A DNA stretch of 64,000 bases from JAHZKS01 sp047404135 (GTDB lineage Bacteria; Pseudomonadota; Alphaproteobacteria; Rickettsiales; JABSSG01), in contig JBDOIT010000004.1 in the NCBI GenBank assembly GCA_047404135.1, positions 62,001 through 126,000 of the forward strand. Reading direction: 5' to 3'. The translations under genes were made by a program, and so were the position numbers. The notes under the pieces were generated by a model, which searched no databases, was not told the DNA's origin, and saw only the letters and a program-made list of their open reading frames with translations. Below are positions 47,548 to 57,284 of the stretch, one piece after another; position 1 is the first letter of the stretch, and every line of letters begins with the position of its first letter.

Positions 47548-49947
47548 ATGCTAGAACAAATAAAACAATACCCGCTATTACCGCTAAGAGATGTAGTAGT
47601 ATTTCCTAAGATGATCGTTCCATTATTTGTAGGGCGAGAAAAATCTATTAAGGCAATAAAGCAGCTTAAGAAAAAAAACTCACATATAGTTTTAGTTTCG
47701 CAGAAGAATGCATCTATTGTAGATCCAAAAACGCAAGATTTATACAATGTTGGGGTTCTTGCAAAACTCTTACAAACTATTACCCTACCTGATGGAACGC
47801 TTAAAATTCTGATCGAAGCAATACAGAAAGTAAAAATCCATGATATATCTTATAAAGGTGGTTTTTTTCAATCACATATCATACATATTACAAATATTTC
47901 AAAAGAAAGCCTAAAAACAAATGCATTGTTAAAATCCGTACAGACTCAGTTTAAAGAATACTCAAAGCTCAATACAAAAATAAACCAAGAAGTATTCTCC
48001 GTACTTGATGAAATCAAAGACCCTGATAATTTGTCAGATGTTATTGCATCTAACCTTGAAACAAAAATTGAAAAGAAGCAAAAGATTCTAGAAATAAATG
48101 ATATAGGAAAAAAGCTAAAAGAGCTTTCTATATGCCTAGAATATGAAATTAATCTTTTAAAAACCGAGCATAGAATTCGTGATGGCGTTAAAAAACAAAT
48201 GGAAAGCACACACCGCGAATATTTTTTGAATGAGCAACTAAAAGCTATCCAAAGAGAATTAGGCTCTAAAGATGGAGAAGGCGGAAAAACTGAAATTGCC
48301 TTATTAGAAGAAAAAATCAAGAAAACAAAGTTATCAAAAGAAGCAAAAGAAAAAGCCGATTCTGAATTGAACAAGCTAAAGATGATGAATGCAATGTCTT
48401 CAGAGGCAACAATAGTAAGAAACTATCTAGAAACCTTACTATCCTTACCTTGGAAGAAATATTCTAAATTAAAGCATAACCTAAACAAAGCTGAAACAAT
48501 CTTAGATAGAGATCATTATGCATTGAAAGATGTAAAAGAAAGAGTATTAGAATTCCTTTCCGTACAAAGACGAACTAAATCAACTAAAGGACCTATACTA
48601 TGCTTTGTTGGCCCTCCAGGAGTTGGTAAAACTTCTTTAGCAAAATCTATAGCAGAAGCAACAGGAAGAGAGTTAGTTCAGTTTGCTTTAGGTGGCTTAA
48701 AAGATGAATCTGAAATACGCGGCCATAGAAAAACTTACCTAGGGGCTATGCCTGGAAAGATTATATCTTTACTAAAAAAAGTAAACACATCTAACCCAGT
48801 AATGCTGTTAGATGAAATAGATAAGGTAGGATCCGATTACAGAGGAGACCCCTCTTCCGCCTTACTTGAGGTTTTAGACCCCGCGCAAAATGATAAGTTT
48901 GTTGATAACTATATCGAAACAGAATTTGACTTATCTCAGATACTCTTTATTGCAACAGCAAATTCTATGAATATACAAAGAGCTCTACTTGATAGAATGG
49001 AGATTATACGTGTTTCTGGTTACACAGAGGGTGAGAAGTTCCATATTGCAAATAAGCATTTGATACGAAAGCAGATGAAAGAACATCAATTGCTTAGTAA
49101 AGAGTTTAAGCTTTCTGAAAAAGCAGTGTTAGATATCATAAGGCATTACACCAAAGAAGCGGGTGTAAGGAATCTTGATAGATCTTTAGAAAAAATTATG
49201 CGTAAAACAGTTAGGCGCCTAGAACAAGATGATCAAAAATCCATGTCTATAACTCCAAAAAACTTAGAATACTTCTTGGGTGTACATAAGTTTGAATATG
49301 GAAAAAGTGAAACCAAGGATATCGTTGGTACAGTAACTGGGTTGGCATATACTGATTTTGGAGGGGAATTACTCTCTATTGAATCTGTTGTTCTGCCAGG
49401 AAAAGGAGAAATCAAAGCTACGGGGAAACTAGGTGAAGTGATGCAAGAATCCGCGCAAACTGCATATAGCTACTTTAAATCAACGTCGCTAGATTACGGC
49501 ATTACCCCCCCTAGATATTCTATCAAAAATATTCATCTGCACGTTCCCGAAGGAGCAACCCCTAAAGACGGTCCTTCGGCAGGTATCGCTATACTCACCT
49601 CTATAGTATCCTCCATAAGTGGAATCCCTGTAGATAAAAGCGTAGCAATGACAGGCGAAATAACCTTACGCGGCAGAGTTCTGCCTATTGGTGGATTAAA
49701 AGAAAAGCTTCTTGCCGCAAGCAGAGGTGGTATAAAAACTGTTTTAATACCTTATGAAAACAAGAAAGATCTCTCTGAAATACCAAAAAATATTACAAAA
49801 AACCTACAAATAATTCCAGTGAAGACAGCATCAGAAGTATTACAATATGCCTTAACAAGTACATTTGTGCCTGTTAAATGGTCAGAAAATGATAAAGTTG
49901 CAGAAATTATGCAAAAAAATGGAGAAAACGACATAGTAACTCATTGA
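47548..49947 (+). CDS. lon: Lon protease
   Basis: 799 residues. N-terminal substrate-binding domain begins LPLRDVVVFPKMIVPLFVGR. The AAA+ domain has Walker A GPPGVGKT (near 353) and LGGLKDESEIRGHRKTYLGA. The protease domain carries Ser of PKDGPSAGIA (near 677) and the downstream catalytic Lys in GGLKEKLLAA. Lon degrades misfolded and regulatory proteins. It lies between clpX and hup, a widespread arrangement. Confidence 0.98.
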   Translation: MLEQIKQYPLLPLRDVVVFPKMIVPLFVGREKSIKAIKQLKKKNSHIVLVSQKNASIVDPKTQDLYNVGVLAKLLQTITLPDGTLKILIEAIQKVKIHDISYKGGFFQSHIIHITNISKESLKTNALLKSVQTQFKEYSKLNTKINQEVFSVLDEIKDPDNLSDVIASNLETKIEKKQKILEINDIGKKLKELSICLEYEINLLKTEHRIRDGVKKQMESTHREYFLNEQLKAIQRELGSKDGEGGKTEIALLEEKIKKTKLSKEAKEKADSELNKLKMMNAMSSEATIVRNYLETLLSLPWKKYSKLKHNLNKAETILDRDHYALKDVKERVLEFLSVQRRTKSTKGPILCFVGPPGVGKTSLAKSIAEATGRELVQFALGGLKDESEIRGHRKTYLGAMPGKIISLLKKVNTSNPVMLLDEIDKVGSDYRGDPSSALLEVLDPAQNDKFVDNYIETEFDLSQILFIATANSMNIQRALLDRMEIIRVSGYTEGEKFHIANKHLIRKQMKEHQLLSKEFKLSEKAVLDIIRHYTKEAGVRNLDRSLEKIMRKTVRRLEQDDQKSMSITPKNLEYFLGVHKFEYGKSETKDIVGTVTGLAYTDFGGELLSIESVVLPGKGEIKATGKLGEVMQESAQTAYSYFKSTSLDYGITPPRYSIKNIHLHVPEGATPKDGPSAGIAILTSIVSSISGIPVDKSVAMTGEITLRGRVLPIGGLKEKLLAASRGGIKTVLIPYENKKDLSEIPKNITKNLQIIPVKTASEVLQYALTSTFVPVKWSENDKVAEIMQKNGENDIVTH

Positions 49948-49982
49948 CACGTCCTTTATATTAGTGGAAAATGAGATCATGT

Positions 49983-49994
49983 ATGGGATCCCAT
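49983..49994. repeat. Perfect 12-base palindrome between lon and hup
   Basis: ATGGGATCCCAT is its own reverse complement. It lies about 67 bases before the hup start in a 113-base spacer and has no following T run, so it looks more like a protein-binding site or cruciform than a terminator for lon. Confidence 0.5.
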
Positions 49995-50060
49995 GATGGT
50001 TATAACATTCATCTAGGGATCTCAATATTTTTTAAAAACTTAATTAATTAAGGACTTAAT

Positions 50061-50333
50061 ATGAACAGACAAGAATTAGTTACAAAAGTTGGTGAAACAA
50101 CAGGAGTTTCAAAAAACGTTGTAAACAAAGTGATCGATTCTTTTATTGAATCAGTAACTACAGAACTTAAATCAGGTGGTGACGTACGTTTAGTTGGTTT
50201 CGGTACTTTCTCAGTACACCACAGAGATGAAATGGAAGGTCGTAACCCAAGAACAGGAGAAAAAATTAAAATCCCTGCTTCTAAGCGTCCTAAGTTTAAG
50301 TCTGGTAGCCCATTAATCGATGCGATTAACTAA
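50061..50333 (+). CDS. hup: DNA-binding protein HU
   Basis: 90 residues, the exact family length. MNRQELVTKVGETTGVSK, then the beta-arm region with FGTFSVHHRDEMEGRNPRTGE and KRPKFKSG, identifies HU/IHF; position after lon favours HU-beta. It compacts and bends DNA. AAGGA precedes the ATG and a hairpin terminator follows at 50357. Confidence 0.95.
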   Translation: MNRQELVTKVGETTGVSKNVVNKVIDSFIESVTTELKSGGDVRLVGFGTFSVHHRDEMEGRNPRTGEKIKIPASKRPKFKSGSPLIDAIN

Positions 50334-50356
50334 GTTAACGAGCAACTTATGAAATG

Positions 50357-50394
50357 TGCCGTAGGTCTTTTATTAACCCTGCGGCATTTTTTTT
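50357..50394 (+). terminator. Rho-independent terminator of hup
   Basis: Stem TGCCGTAGG/CCTGCGGCA (one G-U pair) with a 12-base loop, followed by eight T residues. Confidence 0.9.
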
Positions 50395-50478
50395 ACAAAA
50401 AAACTGGATTATTCTGCGATATTGCAATATATTGCATGCATCACGCTAGTTAGACTTCCTAACAAGCGTCCCTTTAGG

Positions 50479-50554
50479 GGGCGATTAGCTCAGTTGGTAG
50501 AGCGCCTCGTTTACACCGAGATGGTCGGCAGTTCGAATCTGTCATCGCCCACCA
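50479..50554 (+). tRNA. tRNA-Val (anticodon TAC)
   Basis: Acceptor GGGCGAT/ATCGCCC, anticodon loop TTTACAC giving TAC, T loop TTCGAAT and encoded CCA. Confidence 0.97.
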
Positions 50555-50568
50555 TGACTTCCAAAACA

Positions 50569-52653
50569 CTAGCCCGCATTTAAGAGACTGAAATTTTTTG
50601 AATATCCAAACATATTCAGTAACATCTCTATTCGTAATTTCATATCTGGATTTTCTAAATTTCCTAACATTACTTTTGCCTCTTTATTGCTCTCAAGAAG
50701 CAAATCTTTGTGAAAGTCTAAATCAGCAATTCTAAAATCTGGAATACCACTCTGCTTATTTCCTAATATACTTCCACCGCCTCTCAGGTGTAGGTCCTGC
50801 TCAGCTATATAAAACCCATCATTTGAATCTTTCATTATCTTAATCTTCTGCACAGATGATTCCGTAAGATTTTCTGGTAAATATAATAAAATACATTCAG
50901 ATTGCTTACTCCCCCTTCCTACTCTACCTCGCAACTGATGAAGCTGAGCTAAACCAAATCTATCAGGAGACTCTATAATCAAAAGAGTAGCCTCAGGAAC
51001 ATTCACACCAACTTCAACTACAGTTGTAGATACCAGAACATCAATATCCCCAAAAGCAAACTCATTCATCACTTGTTCTTTTGAATCTTGATTGAGTCTC
51101 CCATGCATTATCCCCGCTCTAGTTCCAAATTTCTTTTTTAAATAATCGAATCTGTTTTCCACTGCTGCATTTTCTCCTTCGGGATCTCCGTCAATAAGTG
51201 GGCATATCCAATAAACCTTCTCTTTAGACTCTAATTTCTTCTGCATTAAAGATATAATTGTTTGGACTTTAGCGCTCTGCAATGAATATGTAGCTACAGG
51301 CAACCTACCTTCTGGTTTATCTGAAATAACAGAAATATCCATATCGCCATACATCGTTAGTGATAACGTTCTAGGTATAGGCGTTGCACTCATCACTAAA
51401 ACATCGCAATTATCTCCTTTCTCCATAAGAGCCATACGCTGCTTCACGCCAAATCTATGTTGCTCATCTATAATTACTAATTTAAGATCTTTAAATACTA
51501 CATTTGATTGAAAAATCGCGTGAGTTCCAATTAATATGTCTATATCTCCATTTTCTAAACGAGACAATAAAGTCGCTCTCTTCTTTCCAGTAATTTTCCC
51601 TGTGAGCAAAGCAATATTAATATCAAAATCTTCTGAAACCTTGGAAATCCACTCGTAATGCTGATTTGCCAATATATCAGTAGGAGCCATAAAAGCAGCT
51701 TGATGGCCTCCTTCTAAAATATTTGCAATAGCACATGCTGCAACCAATGTCTTGCCGCTACCAACGTCTCCTTGCACCAAACGAACCATTCTATTCTCAG
51801 ATTTTTGATCCTTTTCGATCTCTCCAAGTGCAGAAATCTGACCCTTTGTTAGAGTGAAGCCTATTTTTCCTAGAAGGCTTCCTTTTAAACTTCCATCAAA
51901 TATGCAAGGATTCCCCAAATTCTTCGTTCTACCCTTCCTTGCGATACTGACAGCTACTTGGCTAGCTAGAAGCTCATCAAAAGCTAGTCTACGCCTATAT
52001 ATATAAGATTGATCTACATCGTTATAATATTTAGGGTTATGAATATGGTCCAGTGAGCTAATGAAATTCTGCCATCTATATCCAGAAATCTTCTCTTCAT
52101 CGATCCATTCTAGTATATCAAAACGCTTAACCTCCTTCAGCACCATCTTCACTAATTTATGTATAACCGCAGAATTTACTGCATAAGTTAGCGGGTAAAT
52201 CACCGAAACCCTATCTATCTCAGACTCATTAGAATAAATCTGTGGGTGCATGAATTGTATGCAATTTTTAGGATGTATCTTTGCTGCGCCACAAATTACT
52301 ATCTCATCCCCTTCTTGCTTTCTGGAAAATATATAGTGTGGAAAATAATTAAAATATAAAAGCTCTACTATATTCCCATTTTTAAGACATACAGCCTTCC
52401 TGACCTTTCCTCTACCTACGTTTTCTACGGAAACAAACTTCAATCGTACAATATACTCAACATTATTTCGTATCTTACTAAAATCAGTAGCAATTTCTCT
52501 TAATATAATCTTAGAAGGGAAGTGAAAAAGAAGATTTCCTAGGGTGTCACATCCTAGTCTCAATAGAGCTTCATACATCTTATCTCCTACTCCTGGCAAT
52601 AGCCTAGTAGAGGACGATAAATAATTATGTATTTCCCTCATTTTTTTTACCAT
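50569..52653 (-). CDS. recG: ATP-dependent DNA helicase RecG
   Basis: Up to 694 residues; the ATG at 52641 (four codons in) is an alternative start and neither has a clear ribosome site. N-terminal wedge (OB-fold) domain, then SF2 helicase motifs: QGDVGSGKT (Walker A), IIDEQHRFG (DExH-type), MSATPIPRT, and motif VI in QLRGRVGRG. RecG remodels stalled replication forks and branched DNA. Its 5' end overlaps the coaD 3' end by up to 29 bases. Confidence 0.96.
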   Translation of the reverse strand: MVKKMREIHNYLSSSTRLLPGVGDKMYEALLRLGCDTLGNLLFHFPSKIILREIATDFSKIRNNVEYIVRLKFVSVENVGRGKVRKAVCLKNGNIVELLYFNYFPHYIFSRKQEGDEIVICGAAKIHPKNCIQFMHPQIYSNESEIDRVSVIYPLTYAVNSAVIHKLVKMVLKEVKRFDILEWIDEEKISGYRWQNFISSLDHIHNPKYYNDVDQSYIYRRRLAFDELLASQVAVSIARKGRTKNLGNPCIFDGSLKGSLLGKIGFTLTKGQISALGEIEKDQKSENRMVRLVQGDVGSGKTLVAACAIANILEGGHQAAFMAPTDILANQHYEWISKVSEDFDINIALLTGKITGKKRATLLSRLENGDIDILIGTHAIFQSNVVFKDLKLVIIDEQHRFGVKQRMALMEKGDNCDVLVMSATPIPRTLSLTMYGDMDISVISDKPEGRLPVATYSLQSAKVQTIISLMQKKLESKEKVYWICPLIDGDPEGENAAVENRFDYLKKKFGTRAGIMHGRLNQDSKEQVMNEFAFGDIDVLVSTTVVEVGVNVPEATLLIIESPDRFGLAQLHQLRGRVGRGSKQSECILLYLPENLTESSVQKIKIMKDSNDGFYIAEQDLHLRGGGSILGNKQSGIPDFRIADLDFHKDLLLESNKEAKVMLGNLENPDMKLRIEMLLNMFGYSKNFSLLNAG

Positions 52654-53131
52654 TAAAATAGTCTAATAATTTAGACTTCACATGAGAAGAAACAAAAATT
52701 GAGAGATCGCCTCCGAGACGCGCTACCTCTTTTACCATACTAGAAGAGATAAAATGCCTATCCCCTGTGGCAGGAAGCAATATCGTATCAATTTCACTAG
52801 CAAGACTCATATTGGTCGCAGCTAACTGAAACTCATATTCAAAATCTGAAACAGCTCTAAGGCCTCTTACTATCACAGAGGCACCCTTTTCTTTTGCAAA
52901 TTCAACCAAAAGACCATTAAAAGACTCCACAGATATGTTTCGGCCAAGACCCTTCACCTCTTCAGAGACCATATTAATGCGGTCTTCTATAGAAAATACT
53001 GGAGATTTATTGCTATCTTTGGCGATCGCTATAACAAGATGATCAAAAATCTTTATAGATCTCTCGATAATATCTATATGACCTCTAGTGATAGGGTCAA
53101 AAGTACCAGGGTATATCCCTATCTTAGGCAT
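52625..53131 (-). CDS. coaD: Phosphopantetheine adenylyltransferase
   Basis: About 168 residues from the ATG at 53131, giving the standard start PKIGIYPGTFDPITRGH with the nucleotidyltransferase (T/H)xGH motif; an ATG at 53143 inside gyrA is less likely. FISSSMVKEVARLGGD provides the second ATP-binding motif. It makes dephospho-CoA from 4'-phosphopantetheine and ATP. It starts right at the gyrA stop and overlaps recG. Confidence 0.95.
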   Translation of the reverse strand: MPKIGIYPGTFDPITRGHIDIIERSIKIFDHLVIAIAKDSNKSPVFSIEDRINMVSEEVKGLGRNISVESFNGLLVEFAKEKGASVIVRGLRAVSDFEYEFQLAATNMSLASEIDTILLPATGDRHFISSSMVKEVARLGGDLSIFVSSHVKSKLLDYFNGKKNEGNT

Positions 53132-53132
53132 A

Positions 53133-55976
53133 CTAGTCCTCATCTTTCTCCGTAGAAGACTCCTCCTCCGTCGCTGACTCTTCTGAAGACCCTTCTTCTG
53201 TTGACTCCACTACATTAGACTCTTCTGGCTTTGCGTCTATAGAGCCTTCTTCCGAAGGCACTTCTTCGCCACCTAGATCCTCACCGTCCATCTCTTCATC
53301 GTCCTTAGCAGAAGGAAGCTGAGCAATAGAAACTATCTTTTCCTTTTCTGCAGTACGGAATATAGTTACACCTTGAGTGTTTCTGCCAGCAATCCTAATG
53401 TCGTGTATAGGACACCTAATGACAGTACCATGATCTGTAATCAGCATGATCTGATCTTCAAAATCAATAGGGAAGCTAGAAATTACCGGCCCATTACGAG
53501 GCGAAGTAACGATATTCACAATACCCTGGCCACCTCTATTTGTAACTCTATACTCATACGCAGATGTTCTCTTGCCAAACCCATTCTCGGTAACCGATAG
53601 AATAAATTCTTCAGCAAGCGCATATTGCATGATCTTATCATGAGTTAATCCATATTGAGTTTCATCAATCAAATTTGTCTGACCAGATTCATTAATATCA
53701 CTCGAAATCTTTATTCTTTCTTCAAGAGGGATACGCAAGTATTTTTCTCTCTCTTCGAAATCTATCTGTATAGCATTAAGCACAGACATAGAAACCACTT
53801 TATCACCTTCAGCAAGTTTAATTCCTCTTACACCATCTGATGTTCTACTCTTGAACACTCTCACTGCGTTCACAGGGAATCTTAGACATTTACCGCTCTT
53901 TGCAGAAAGCATAATATGGTTATCTTCTTTGCATAACCTTACGGCAACTAAATCATCAGTCTCATCTAGCCTAATAGCTATCTTACCGTTTGACTGAATA
54001 CTGTAGAAATCTTCCAAGCTATTCCTTCTGATCTTACCCTTAGAAGTGGCAAACATAATGTTCATACCTTCCCACTCTTTCTCATCCTCAGGAAGAGACA
54101 TCAAGCTTGTAATTTTTTCTCCTTCAGCAAGAGGTAGGATATTAATAAGTGCTCTTCCTTTTGATTGCGTACTACCTAAAGGCAATTTGTATACTTTAAT
54201 CTTATAAACCTTACCTTGGTTAGAGAAGAATAAGATATGCGCATGAGTATTTGCTACAAATAACTCTGTAGTAAAATCATCTTCGTTTATAGCAAGAGCA
54301 GATCTACCTTTACCACCCCTGCGCTGAGCTCTGTATGTATCAAGCGGCACCCTCTTCGCATAACCTTTATGAGTCACCGTTACAACCATATCTTCTCTGG
54401 TAATCAGATCTTCCATGTCATATTCGAATTCTCCTTGCTCGATTTGAGTTTTACGCGGAACAGCAAACTCTTCTTTTACTTCTTGTAGCTCTTCTAATAA
54501 GATGTCTAAAAGTTTTTCTCTAGATCCAAGAACCTCTATATAATTCTTGATCTCTACAGCCAACTCTCCAAGCTCTTTTGTAATATTTTCTTGCTCAATG
54601 CCAGTAAGCTTTTGCAAACGCATTTCTAGAATTGCCTTAGCTTGAGCTTCTGTAAATCTACATCTTGAATCTACGATCTTATTATGTCTGTCCTGTACCA
54701 AAGCAATATAATGCTCAATATCCTTTGCAAACCATTCTGTCTCCAAAAGCCTTTGCTTCGCCTCAACAACATTTGGAGATTTCTTGATTAACTCAATAAC
54801 CTTATCAATATTCTGTACAGCTATGAAAAGCCCTATCAATACATGAGCTTTATTTCTTGCTTTATCTAATAAGAATTTAGCCCTTCTTGAAACAACTTCT
54901 TCTCTGAACTCTACGAATGCCTTAATTACATCAAGTACATTCATAACCTCAGGTCTGCCATTATTCAGTGCGAGCATATTCACACCAAAAGATGTTTGCA
55001 AAGGAGTGAATTTATAAAGCTGGTTCAGGATAACCTCACCTACAGCATCTCTTTTAACCTCTACAACAACCCTTATACCAGACTTATCAGACTCATCCCT
55101 TAGGTCGCTAATTCCTTCAATCTTTTTATCTCTAACTAGCTCAGCAATTTTTTCAACCATACGAGCCTTATTAACCATATAAGGAATCTCAGTGATGATT
55201 ATTGTTTGCCTACTGGTTTTTTCGTTAGTCTCTACTGATGCCTTACCTCTCATCAATACAGATCCACGACCGGTTTTAACAGCAGCATTAGCACCGAATG
55301 TACCTAAAATCATACCAGCAGTTGGAAAATCTGGCCCTTGTACTATTTCAGCAACCCTATCTATTGTAATAGAGTGGTCTTTAATATATTCACAACAAGC
55401 ATCAACTACTTCTCCTAAGTTAAAAGGAGGAATATTAGTTGCCATACCCACAGCAATACCACCACCACCATTAACCAAAAGATTAGGGAATCTAGCAGGA
55501 AGAACTGTAGGCTCACGCTCAGAATTATCGTAGTTATCTTGAAATTCAACAGTGCTCTTATCTATATCTTCAATTAAATAATGAGCTGACTTCGCCATTC
55601 TAGACTCAGTATAACGCATCGCCGCAGGGGAGTCTCCGTCAATAGAGCCAAAGTTACCTTGGCCGTCCACTAATGGTAATAACAAAGAGAAATCCTGAGC
55701 CATTCTTACCAAGGAGTCATATATAGCTACGTCACCATGAGGGTGATATTTACCCATCACGTCACCAACTATACGTGCAGATCTTCTATATGGCTTATTT
55801 GAATAACAACCAGACTCATTCATTGCGTATAAAATACGCCTATGAACCGGTTTCAAACCATCTCGAACATCAGGTATAGCTCTACTCACAATCACGCTCA
55901 TAGCGTAATCTAAGTAAGAGTTTTTCATCTCCTGAGCAATATTGATAGGCTCTATACTAAAACCTTCCTGATCCAT
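53133..55976 (-). CDS. gyrA: DNA gyrase subunit A
   Basis: 947 residues. Breakage-reunion domain with Tyr122 in AAMRYTESRMAK and the quinolone region HPHGDVAIYD (residues 78-87), in which the usual Ser83 is Val. Six-blade C-terminal domain with GyrA-box-like QRRGGKGR near 560. The last 65 or so residues are an acidic Glu/Ser/Asp-rich tail (EDLGGEEVPSEEG and onward), longer than in most GyrA. With GyrB it introduces negative supercoils. coaD and recG follow on the same strand. Confidence 0.96.
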   Translation of the reverse strand: MDQEGFSIEPINIAQEMKNSYLDYAMSVIVSRAIPDVRDGLKPVHRRILYAMNESGCYSNKPYRRSARIVGDVMGKYHPHGDVAIYDSLVRMAQDFSLLLPLVDGQGNFGSIDGDSPAAMRYTESRMAKSAHYLIEDIDKSTVEFQDNYDNSEREPTVLPARFPNLLVNGGGGIAVGMATNIPPFNLGEVVDACCEYIKDHSITIDRVAEIVQGPDFPTAGMILGTFGANAAVKTGRGSVLMRGKASVETNEKTSRQTIIITEIPYMVNKARMVEKIAELVRDKKIEGISDLRDESDKSGIRVVVEVKRDAVGEVILNQLYKFTPLQTSFGVNMLALNNGRPEVMNVLDVIKAFVEFREEVVSRRAKFLLDKARNKAHVLIGLFIAVQNIDKVIELIKKSPNVVEAKQRLLETEWFAKDIEHYIALVQDRHNKIVDSRCRFTEAQAKAILEMRLQKLTGIEQENITKELGELAVEIKNYIEVLGSREKLLDILLEELQEVKEEFAVPRKTQIEQGEFEYDMEDLITREDMVVTVTHKGYAKRVPLDTYRAQRRGGKGRSALAINEDDFTTELFVANTHAHILFFSNQGKVYKIKVYKLPLGSTQSKGRALINILPLAEGEKITSLMSLPEDEKEWEGMNIMFATSKGKIRRNSLEDFYSIQSNGKIAIRLDETDDLVAVRLCKEDNHIMLSAKSGKCLRFPVNAVRVFKSRTSDGVRGIKLAEGDKVVSMSVLNAIQIDFEEREKYLRIPLEERIKISSDINESGQTNLIDETQYGLTHDKIMQYALAEEFILSVTENGFGKRTSAYEYRVTNRGGQGIVNIVTSPRNGPVISSFPIDFEDQIMLITDHGTVIRCPIHDIRIAGRNTQGVTIFRTAEKEKIVSIAQLPSAKDDEEMDGEDLGGEEVPSEEGSIDAKPEESNVVESTEEGSSEESATEEESSTEKDED

Positions 55977-56064
55977 CTTTTTTACCTTAATTCTGCGATA
56001 TATTTATTAAACAAGAATAACCCGTATATTTTATTATACATAGCCGTATTATTCAACTAAATCC

Positions 56065-56784
56065 TTAATCCAATTTGAATGACTTTCCTAGATATACTGC
56101 CTTAGCTTTTTTGTTCTGTGAAATCTCTTTTGGGGTTCCAGAAACCAGCACACGGCCCTCACTAATAATATACCCTCTGTCCACCATGGTAAGAGTGTCT
56201 CTAACATTATGATCGGTAATTAAAACTCCAATTCCTCTATTCTTTAATTGCATCACCAAGTCTTTAACGTCACTAACGGCAATTGGGTCTATTCCCGCTA
56301 GAGGCTCATCCAGAAGAATATATCTTGGGTTAGCGGCAAGAGACCTTGCTATCTCCAATCTCCTTCTCTCCCCCCCAGAAAGGGCAGTGGACTCAACCTT
56401 CTTCAAATGAGTGATAGAGAATTCCGCAAGCAACTCATTTAATCTACTAACCCTCTTGAGGTAAGATGGCTCAACCACCTCCAATACAGCCATAATATTA
56501 TCCTCAACACTCAACCCTATGAATATAGAAGGCTCCTGAGGCAAATAACCTAATCCTAACCTAGCCCTCTCATGCATCTGCAGCTTCGTAATATCCTTCC
56601 CATCCAAATAGACGGCACCAAAGTCAGGCTTCACTATACCCATAATCATATAGAAGCAGGTTGTTTTACCAGCCCCATTAGGCCCAAATATGCCAATTAC
56701 TTCACCAGTCTTCACAGAGAATTTTATATCCTCAACAACCTTTCTTCCTTCGTATGATTTTCCTATTTTCTTTGCTTCTAACAC
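56065..56784 (-). CDS. lptB: LPS export ATPase LptB
   Basis: 239 residues from a GTG start. Walker A GPNGAGKTT, LptB-typical GLGYLPQEPSIF, signature LSGGERRRLE and Walker B ILLDEPLAGIDP. LptB2 powers LptFG extraction of LPS from the inner membrane. It follows lptA by 20 bases in the rnd-kdsD-lptC-lptA-lptB cluster. Confidence 0.96.
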   Translation of the reverse strand: MLEAKKIGKSYEGRKVVEDIKFSVKTGEVIGIFGPNGAGKTTCFYMIMGIVKPDFGAVYLDGKDITKLQMHERARLGLGYLPQEPSIFIGLSVEDNIMAVLEVVEPSYLKRVSRLNELLAEFSITHLKKVESTALSGGERRRLEIARSLAANPRYILLDEPLAGIDPIAVSDVKDLVMQLKNRGIGVLITDHNVRDTLTMVDRGYIISEGRVLVSGTPKEISQNKKAKAVYLGKSFKLD

Positions 56785-56804
56785 TTTCTTATTTTTTAAT
56801 CCAC

Positions 56805-57284
56805 CTAATCAAATATAATCGCCCTTACCCTTTTCTTATTCTCTTTTGTGCCATTAGTTATAGAGAAAAACTTTCTTTCTGTATCATAAATCACGGCCTT
56901 TCCTCTAAAATTATTTTTACCCTGCATAAGCATAGCATTGCCAGTCAAAAAAATCTTCTTATCTTTTGATCTATAAATTGCATTATTACCCGTAGCCACG
57001 TTACCACCTTGCTCTATCTGCACATTTTTCTCAAATACAATTGACTCAAAACTTGATCCATCAGATTTTAATACATTCTCCATCCCTCCATAAGATACGG
57101 TCATAAGATCGCTGTTAATATTCAAATCTCCCTGCACAGCGATAACTTTGCCTTGGTATCTAGCAATTTTCTTACTATAATTTATACTCAGAGAATTAGA
57201 TTTTACCTCCAAAGGCAAGGACTCTTCTGCAGAAACAAGAAAAGAAAAGAAAAGAAATGGTATCAATAAAAACGATTTATTCAT
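56805..57284 (-). CDS. lptA: LPS transport periplasmic protein LptA
   Basis: 159 residues with a Sec signal (cleavage near VSA). OstA-like beta-jellyroll repeats are seen: LEVKSNSLSINYSKKIARYQGKV, then LMTVSYGG and KIFLTGNAMLMQG. LptA bridges the periplasm for LPS. Its ATG overlaps the lptC stop (ATGA), and lptB follows. Confidence 0.88.
   Translation of the reverse strand: MNKSFLLIPFLFFSFLVSAEESLPLEVKSNSLSINYSKKIARYQGKVIAVQGDLNINSDLMTVSYGGMENVLKSDGSSFESIVFEKNVQIEQGGNVATGNNAIYRSKDKKIFLTGNAMLMQGKNNFRGKAVIYDTERKFFSITNGTKENKKRVRAIIFD

Noticed and set aside
47946..48374. 142-codon minus-strand frame inside lon
   Set aside because: Antisense shadow of lon with Ser/Phe-rich composition typical of reverse-strand reading of Lys/Glu codons.
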